Assembly (NCBI GenBank): GCA_026985375.1
Contig: JALSQP010000100.1
Location: 1-10,351, forward strand
Source: Desulfurococcales archaeon
GTDB taxonomy: Archaea > Thermoproteota > Thermoprotei_A > Sulfolobales > Desulfurococcaceae
Direction of reading: 5' to 3'
DNA length: 10,351 nt
Of this stretch, positions 5,951 through 10,351 are shown in pieces (within the stretch, counting starts at the first letter, position 1; every line of letters starts with the position of its first letter). The translations under genes and the position numbers were made by a program. The notes under the pieces are model-generated. The model saw nothing but the letters and a program-made list of their open reading frames with translations, was not told the origin of the DNA and made no database searches.

Positions 5951-7378
5951 ATGAAGAAACGGTGTGGTCTACTAGTGGTAGCTCGAAGGAAATATGTGAA
6001 TGGGTTTAAAGACGTTATGGAACGCTTTTGGCATAAGCGGGGGATTTTCTTTCTTGTATTGGCTAACATATATATTTTCATTGTTGCACCATCCAATTGG
6101 AATTATTATGATGTCAAATATTTTATCGAGTGGAGCAAAATCACAGTAACACATGGCTTATTCTCCGTATATGCATTAGCAGATAAAGTATCATATCCTC
6201 CTCTCGCTGTTGTCCTTTTTGTTCCTTTTTACTTGCTCGCAACTATGATCTCGAATAATCTCCTCGTTATTAGGTTCATAGTAAAACTTCCATTGATTAT
6301 AGTATTTAATTTGATCTACTATGTTTTGCTCAAATATTATGGCTGGAATACTGCCAAGTACTGGCTTATTAATTATGGCGCATATTCAACGATTTTTGGC
6401 TATCAGTTCGATTTATATACGTCAATGTTTTTACTTTTAAGCCTTATAAGCATGGCACGGTACAAAAACCCTGTACTAACGGGCGTGTTCCTAGCACTAG
6501 CAATACTTATTAAGCCTCTCGTAGTTTTCGTGGGCTTTATTCCACTAATCAAATATTATGTTGAACGTAAAACTAGAGATCTAATACGCTATGTTAGTGC
6601 TGGTTTGATTACTGGATTAGTTATTGTATTGCCATTTATGATGTATAATCCTATTGATTTCCTTATGAAGGTCGTGATGTTCCACAGCGACCGTCTCCCT
6701 CAGGATCTAAGTATATGGGCTATTCCTTTGTACATTTTAAGGTATAACTATATGTTGCTCCCTTCGTGGGAGATCTGGTTGTGGTTACCAGCAATGCTTA
6801 TAGGAGTAACCGCTTATCTGTACGTCTTCTATAGAAGTAATGAAACCAATGAATTATCCTTGGCAAAGGCATATGTAGCCATAATAATTGTATGCCTTAT
6901 AACTAATAAAGTCGGCAATCTAAACTATTTGACATGGGTTATACCTTTCCTCACCATATTATTGTCTAGAGGAACACTGGGTTCATGGGGTATGAAAGCA
7001 CTATATATAGCCTTACCAATAGTCTCGATGCTATTATATCCGTTTACGATATTTGGTTCAGCTGCAGTAGTACATGGCCAGGTATTCATCGCTGAAGATA
7101 AGAAGTTCTATTCAGCTGTATGGTTGATCCAGGAATCTTTTCTTGGTTCAGAATCTATAGTTCATGAAATGATTTCTATCGGTAGGGCTTACCTCTACAG
7201 CTTTATGGCGATATTATATTATTACAGATGGGCTTCAAGCATTCTATACGCAATAATATATAACTCTATGTTAGCCGCAATTCTATACCGTACGTATGGA
7301 CTAAGAAGAATTGAGCTTGGTCTACCCCGTCATAAGAGGCCATCTAAAATCCTGCTTACAAGCTCTGCAACGCCCTGA
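5951..7378 (+). CDS. Polytopic GT-C-like (GT87-type) membrane glycosyltransferase
   Basis: A 475-residue integral membrane protein with roughly nine to eleven hydrophobic segments. The first is at about 31-47 (GIFFLVLANIYIFIVAP). The GT-C pattern is visible: D54 in NYYDVKYFIEW in the first outside loop, then THGLFSVY and YPP (82-84) before the second span, GYQFDLYTSM (D154), and LALAILIKPLVVF with K188. This order (acidic residue, YPP, GQxD, IKP) is typical of GT87/DUF2029 polyprenol-phosphate-sugar-dependent mannosyltransferases. Such enzymes act on the outer face of the membrane and add sugars to lipids or glycoproteins; the exact sugar and acceptor are unknown. The start is ATG without a ribosome binding site and is probably leaderless. 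The last 49 bp overlap the phosphatase gene on the other strand; the C-terminal tail (RRIELGLPRHKRPSK) is basic and probably cytoplasmic. Confidence 0.7.
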   Translation: MKKRCGLLVVARRKYVNGFKDVMERFWHKRGIFFLVLANIYIFIVAPSNWNYYDVKYFIEWSKITVTHGLFSVYALADKVSYPPLAVVLFVPFYLLATMISNNLLVIRFIVKLPLIIVFNLIYYVLLKYYGWNTAKYWLINYGAYSTIFGYQFDLYTSMFLLLSLISMARYKNPVLTGVFLALAILIKPLVVFVGFIPLIKYYVERKTRDLIRYVSAGLITGLVIVLPFMMYNPIDFLMKVVMFHSDRLPQDLSIWAIPLYILRYNYMLLPSWEIWLWLPAMLIGVTAYLYVFYRSNETNELSLAKAYVAIIIVCLITNKVGNLNYLTWVIPFLTILLSRGTLGSWGMKALYIALPIVSMLLYPFTIFGSAAVVHGQVFIAEDKKFYSAVWLIQESFLGSESIVHEMISIGRAYLYSFMAILYYYRWASSILYAIIYNSMLAAILYRTYGLRRIELGLPRHKRPSKILLTSSATP

Positions 7379-8052
7379 CCACTTGGCTTCGTGGTTACAA
7401 GGTCTACGAGTCTCTTGAGTTCTTCATCTGCGTTTCCAACGGCGACCTTTAATCCGACATATCTTATGAAATCATAGTCCATTACACTGTCTCCCACGCC
7501 AATAGTTTCTTCAGGTTTTATTCCTAGTTTCTTCATGACGTGTACAAGGGCTTTCCCCTTACCAGCATCTTTAGGAGTTAAGTGGATCGCATATCCGCTG
7601 AAACCTACCTTGATATTAGGGTCTTTCTCCTCGACGAATTTCCTTATTTCATCGACTATTTCATCGGCTTTTCTTCTGTACTCAGACCTTATTTTCAGGG
7701 CAAAATCATATGATCTGAACCTATTCTGCCAAGAGCCATATACGTAATCAGAAAATTCACCCAGTATTTCCTTGTAAATTTTCCGTGCAGAATACTTTGT
7801 CAATACCTCGAATTCATTCCCGCCCCAATAAATAATGCATCCTGTCTCCCCAATAGCTGGCCCAGATAGTCCAATGTATTTTTTGAGAGCCGCCACTACG
7901 GGAATCATATTGCTCGACACGAGTACTACACTAACTCCGTTTTTCTCAAAGGTCCTGAGAGCTCTCAGGGCATCGAGGTCAAGCTCCACGGTATTGCGGC
8001 TCACGGAGAGAGTTCCATCAATATCGAATGCGGCAAGCCTATATTTTGACAT
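7330..8052 (-). CDS. Phosphoglycolate phosphatase, archaeal HAD type
   Basis: Haloacid-dehalogenase-superfamily phosphatase of 240 residues, the usual size for archaeal phosphoglycolate phosphatase (Thermoplasma TA0175 group, subfamily IIB). HAD motifs in order: motif I D10-x-D12-G-T (AFDIDGTLS; D10 is the nucleophile and D12 the acid/base), motif II SSN (46-48), motif III lysine K165 in GKGKAL, and motif IV GDSVMD (187-192) for magnesium. The cap domain lies between motifs II and III (about 80-155). In the family it hydrolyses 2-phosphoglycolate; sugar phosphatases of the Cof type look alike, so the exact substrate is inferred from similarity to archaeal members. ATG 8052 has a good GAGGGAG ribosome binding site. 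The 3' end overlaps the GT-C gene by 49 bp. The gene is divergent from dphB across about 100 bp, each with its own ribosome binding site. Confidence 0.88.
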   Translation of the reverse strand: MSKYRLAAFDIDGTLSVSRNTVELDLDALRALRTFEKNGVSVVLVSSNMIPVVAALKKYIGLSGPAIGETGCIIYWGGNEFEVLTKYSARKIYKEILGEFSDYVYGSWQNRFRSYDFALKIRSEYRRKADEIVDEIRKFVEEKDPNIKVGFSGYAIHLTPKDAGKGKALVHVMKKLGIKPEETIGVGDSVMDYDFIRYVGLKVAVGNADEELKRLVDLVTTKPSGQGVAELVSRILDGLL

Positions 8053-8058
8053 TTTATA

Positions 8059-8065
8059 CTCCCTC
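8059..8065 (-). promoter_or_regulatory. Ribosome binding site of the phosphoglycolate phosphatase gene
   Basis: GAGGGAG on the minus strand, 6 bases before ATG 8052. It fixes this ATG as the start. Confidence 0.5.
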
Positions 8066-8107
8066 GAATACTCGTTCTAATCGGCGTTACAGGATTGTAA
8101 TAATCAA

Positions 8108-8116
8108 TTATTAAAT
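8108..8116 (+). promoter_or_regulatory. Possible TATA element for dphB and downstream ABC genes
   Basis: TTATTAAAT, about 26 bases before a predicted transcription start near 8138, which would leave an 18-base leader including the GGTGAT ribosome binding site. The assignment is by spacing and composition. Confidence 0.35.
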
Positions 8117-8140
8117 CATAGGTCCACTAGAATCATAGAA

Positions 8141-8146
8141 GGTGAT
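8141..8146 (+). promoter_or_regulatory. Ribosome binding site of dphB
   Basis: GGTGAT, a near-perfect complement of the crenarchaeal 16S rRNA 3' tail, 9 bases before ATG 8156. Confidence 0.65.
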
Positions 8147-8155
8147 GTAATTACA

Positions 8156-8971
8156 ATGACACTGTACTTCGTTGGATTAGGACTAAGCAGTGGCCACCTA
8201 ACATTGGAGGCAATAGATGCTATCAATGAGGCTGATAAGATAATCATTGATACCTATACGAGCATAGTATATGGTTTTACGCCTGAGCTGATTGCTAGTA
8301 TTAACCCACGCGCAGAACTAGTACTGGCGCGCCGAAAGGATCTTGAGGGCAGATCTATAAAAGACATCGTCGATGAGGCTAAGCGGAAAAACATAGTAAT
8401 ACTTGTTCCGGGGGATCCCTTCATAGCGACCACTCATGACGCCATAAGAATAGAGGCTCTTGAGCGAGGAGTCACTGTAAAAACAATTCATGGGGTATCA
8501 ATATACTCGGTTGCGGCCTCATCAACAGGTCTTCAGATATACAGATTCGGAAAAACAGTGACACTTGTATATCCTGAGGCTTTCAAGCCCTATTCGACAA
8601 TTAAAACCATTTACGAGAATCTCGCAAGAAATCTTCACACACTTGTCCTGCTTGACCTCAGGCTGGAGGAGAACAAGGCCATGAGAATAGCTGAGGCTGT
8701 AGATATACTACTTGAGCTAGACGATAAGGGGATTCTCTCGAAAATAATAGCCGTAGGACTATCAAGGGCGGGGACAGCCGAACAAGTAATACACGCAGAC
8801 TTGCTCTCGGGTCTCAAAAAGTATGATTATCCAGGTCCGCCAGAATGTATAATAATTGTTGCCACGCCTCACCCGGTAGAGCTTGATGCTCTTAAACTAA
8901 TAGGAGGGTTGCCGGATACAGTTATTAATATGATCAATAATAATTATTCAAAACTGTTTAATCGGGGGTAA
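8156..8971 (+). CDS. dphB: Diphthine synthase
   Basis: S-adenosylmethionine-dependent methyltransferase that methylates the modified histidine of elongation factor 2 in diphthamide synthesis (orthologue of eukaryotic Dph5), acting in the cytoplasm. The tetrapyrrole-methylase-type fold is clear: GLGLSSGHLT (7-16) at the start, VPGDPFIATTH (84-94) as the central SAM-binding loop, STGLQIYRFGKTVTL, LDLRLEENKAM, VGLSRAG, and PECIIIVATPHPVE near the end. The 271-residue length is normal for the family (about 260-290). Cobalamin-pathway methylases share the fold, but the DPFIATTH and GLQIYRFG motifs are specific to DphB. ATG 8156 has a strong GGTGAT site. The gene is followed after 6 bp by the substrate-binding protein gene, so the two are probably cotranscribed, though a functional link between diphthamide and metal or cobalamin uptake is not evident. 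Confidence 0.95.
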   Translation: MTLYFVGLGLSSGHLTLEAIDAINEADKIIIDTYTSIVYGFTPELIASINPRAELVLARRKDLEGRSIKDIVDEAKRKNIVILVPGDPFIATTHDAIRIEALERGVTVKTIHGVSIYSVAASSTGLQIYRFGKTVTLVYPEAFKPYSTIKTIYENLARNLHTLVLLDLRLEENKAMRIAEAVDILLELDDKGILSKIIAVGLSRAGTAEQVIHADLLSGLKKYDYPGPPECIIIVATPHPVELDALKLIGGLPDTVINMINNNYSKLFNRG

Positions 8972-8977
8972 GTTCCC

Positions 8978-10126
8978 ATGACCAAGTATCCTTATTTCCT
9001 AATAGCTATGCTAGTGGTAATAATGGTTCTACTATCCTCTATAGCTCATAGCTATCCTGTTGTAGTAAAAGATGCCCTGAATAGGACAGTTGAGATAAAG
9101 ACAGTTCCAGAACATGTAGTATCATTGTCACCCAGCATAACAGAGATCATGGCATCGCTTGGGTTGCTGGATAAACTCGTGGGTGTAGACTCGGTATCAT
9201 ATAATGATCCATACTACGGTATCGCGAAGTACTGTAGAACGCATAATGTAGCCGATGTTGGAGGATACTGGTGGTCTGCAATAAAGACAGAGAAGATACT
9301 GGCATTAAAACCAGATCTAGTCTTGGCTGACGCTGGCGCCCATGTAAAGCTCCTCAAGTTCTTCGAGGATTATAATCTCACTGTAGTTTATCTGCACGCA
9401 GGTGCTTCTAAATCACTTGAGGATATATATTCTGATATAGCTATGATTGCGAGAATATTCAATGTATCTAAAACAAGGGTTTCACAGTTAATCCAGTCTA
9501 TCGAGAACAACATATCCCTCGCGAGACAGTTCATTGCACCATACAAGTCCGTCAGAGCAGTCGTAGTTGTGGGATTCTATGAAGGCATATGGGTTGCTGG
9601 TAAAGCTACCTTTATAGATGATCTCCTATCAAAAATAGGGATAACAAATGTTGCAACCACTATCGGTTGGAAAGCAGTAAATATAGAGACAATAATGTCT
9701 TGGAAGCCGCAGATAGTGATAATCGATACAACCTACGTCACCAACAAGACCTTGACTGAGTATGGGCTCAACAAGATCAATGCGAAACTCGTTTTCCTAA
9801 ACAAAACAGAGGTAGACCTGTTATCGAGGCCTGGGCCGTTAATTGGTGAAGCATCAGTACTCCTGGCTAAGAGAATAGCTAACATATTAGGTCCTGTATC
9901 AACACCTACTCCAGTAACTAAAACAATAGTTTCAACTAGCACGATATCTCATACAGTTGTTAAGACTAGTGTGACGACTGTAACAAAGGAATACGCCTCT
10001 GCTACAACCATAACTAGTACAAAGACTGTTCAACAGTCTCCATCCTACGGGGAGATAATCGGTGTTTCAATAGCTATAATTATTATTGGTGTCACGATAG
10101 GATATGCTATTGGTAAAAGGCACTAA
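8978..10126 (+). CDS. ABC transporter substrate-binding protein (BtuF/FepB type), membrane-anchored
   Basis: Extracellular binding protein of 382 residues for cobalamin, haem or an iron complex. Seen: a hydrophobic signal segment (about 6-22), mature start near SYPVVVKD, VVSLSPSITEIMASLGLLDKL with SPS at 51-53, VADVGGYWWSAIKTEKILALKPDLVLAD, a long backbone helix (about 145-180), and a second lobe with GFYEGIWVAGKATFIDDLLSKIG. This two-lobed layout is the class III, periplasmic-binding-protein type 2 family (BtuF, FhuD). After the domain come a Ser/Thr/Val-rich linker (308-356) and a C-terminal membrane span (about 359-378) ending in GKRH, the usual archaeal anchor. Six N-x-S/T sequons suggest glycosylation. 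The start is ATG with GGGGG about 9 bases upstream, inside the end of dphB. The next gene is its permease. The ligand cannot be decided from sequence alone. Confidence 0.88.
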   Translation: MTKYPYFLIAMLVVIMVLLSSIAHSYPVVVKDALNRTVEIKTVPEHVVSLSPSITEIMASLGLLDKLVGVDSVSYNDPYYGIAKYCRTHNVADVGGYWWSAIKTEKILALKPDLVLADAGAHVKLLKFFEDYNLTVVYLHAGASKSLEDIYSDIAMIARIFNVSKTRVSQLIQSIENNISLARQFIAPYKSVRAVVVVGFYEGIWVAGKATFIDDLLSKIGITNVATTIGWKAVNIETIMSWKPQIVIIDTTYVTNKTLTEYGLNKINAKLVFLNKTEVDLLSRPGPLIGEASVLLAKRIANILGPVSTPTPVTKTIVSTSTISHTVVKTSVTTVTKEYASATTITSTKTVQQSPSYGEIIGVSIAIIIIGVTIGYAIGKRH

Positions 10127-10128
10127 CT

Positions 10129-10133
10129 GTGAT
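10129..10133 (+). promoter_or_regulatory. Ribosome binding site of the permease gene
   Basis: GTGAT with a 5-base AAATT spacer before ATG 10139. It lies just after the stop of the binding-protein gene, in keeping with one operon. Confidence 0.45.
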
Positions 10134-10138
10134 AAATT

Positions 10139-10351
10139 ATGAGCATTTATAAGCTCCACAGAAGAAAGATAGTTGTTTTTTCCATAATTATAGTTGCGCT
10201 CTCCACGATCCTTTTCTTGTTGTCGTATTTGTTTCTCAATATGGGGTTTGGCTCTTCTAGAATAATATATCTGTATAGGCTCAATAGAATAATGGCAGCA
10301 GCTCTTGTAGGCTTAGTATTGGGTCTGACTGGCTCATTGTTGCAGTCAAGT
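10139..10351 (+). CDS. ABC transporter permease, BtuC/FecCD family (3' end outside window)
   Basis: The first 71 codons of a membrane protein that runs off the window. After a basic N-terminus (MSIYKLHRRK) comes the first transmembrane helix, IVVFSIIIVALSTILFLLSY. The segment YRLNRIMAAALVGLVLGLTG followed by SLLQSS closely matches the family signature in which an R-x-x-R-x-x-x-A-x-x-x-G-x-x-L-x-x-x-G-x-x-x-Q pattern marks transmembrane helix 2 of BtuC, FhuB and FecCD. The protein should form the homodimeric channel for the substrate delivered by the binding protein encoded 12 bp upstream, with an ATPase gene expected further downstream. The open frame holds to the last base of the window. Substrate unresolved (cobalamin or iron chelate). 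Confidence 0.88.
   Translation, partial: MSIYKLHRRKIVVFSIIIVALSTILFLLSYLFLNMGFGSSRIIYLYRLNRIMAAALVGLVLGLTGSLLQSS

Noticed and set aside
8972..8977. Cobalamin riboswitch or regulatory leader before the binding-protein gene.
   Set aside because: Only 6 bp separate it from dphB, so no RNA leader can fit.
1..10351. CRISPR arrays, insertion sequences, integrase or attachment sites, and tRNA genes.
   Set aside because: No spaced direct repeats, transposase motifs, terminal inverted repeats or tRNA T-arm and acceptor pairs were found on reading both strands; every GGTTC occurrence checked lies in coding sequence.

Overview
The window looks like a slice of a hyperthermophilic crenarchaeal chromosome, most likely of the order Desulfurococcales. 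The evidence is gene content: archaeal-type isopentenyl phosphate kinase, diphthine synthase (archaea and eukaryotes only), archaeal phosphoglycolate phosphatase and the KptA/Tpt1 RNA 2'-phosphotransferase. Start sites agree: they carry GGTG-type ribosome binding sites or appear leaderless, GTG and TTG starts occur, and A/T-rich TATA-like elements replace bacterial -35/-10 boxes. The DNA is AT-rich (roughly 40% GC by eye) and densely packed. The species cannot be named from the sequence. I see no transposon, CRISPR array, integrase, tRNA or rRNA; this is mostly core housekeeping territory.

Left part (1-3141): the C-terminal half of cysteinyl-tRNA synthetase is translationally coupled to a predicted PD-(D/E)XK nuclease. 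That gene runs tail-to-tail, with a 47-bp overlap, into kptA on the minus strand. Upstream of kptA is a 156-bp gap holding a strikingly GC-rich 9-bp hairpin (2072-2099), the best candidate here for an undescribed element. Further upstream on the minus strand is a GT-B-like glycosyltransferase.

Middle (3142-5911): a radical SAM protein of the SplB family is divergent from the glycosyltransferase. Two small genes of unknown function follow, divergent from each other (4350-4574 minus, 4680-5108 plus). Isopentenyl phosphate kinase lies on the minus strand, overlapping the second unknown gene by 4 bp.

Right part (5951-10351): a polytopic GT-C-like membrane glycosyltransferase is divergent from the kinase and overlaps phosphoglycolate phosphatase tail-to-tail by 49 bp. 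The phosphatase is divergent from dphB. dphB is followed at 6 bp by a membrane-anchored ABC substrate-binding protein and, 12 bp later, by the start of its BtuC/FecCD-type permease, cut by the window end.

Functional links: four convergent gene pairs overlap or abut, so no room is left for terminators between them. Isopentenyl phosphate kinase supplies isopentenyl diphosphate for archaeal lipids and polyprenol carriers. GT-C enzymes commonly use polyprenol-linked sugars, so the divergent pair may share a theme, but that is inference. The exported substrate-binding protein carries six N-glycosylation sequons.
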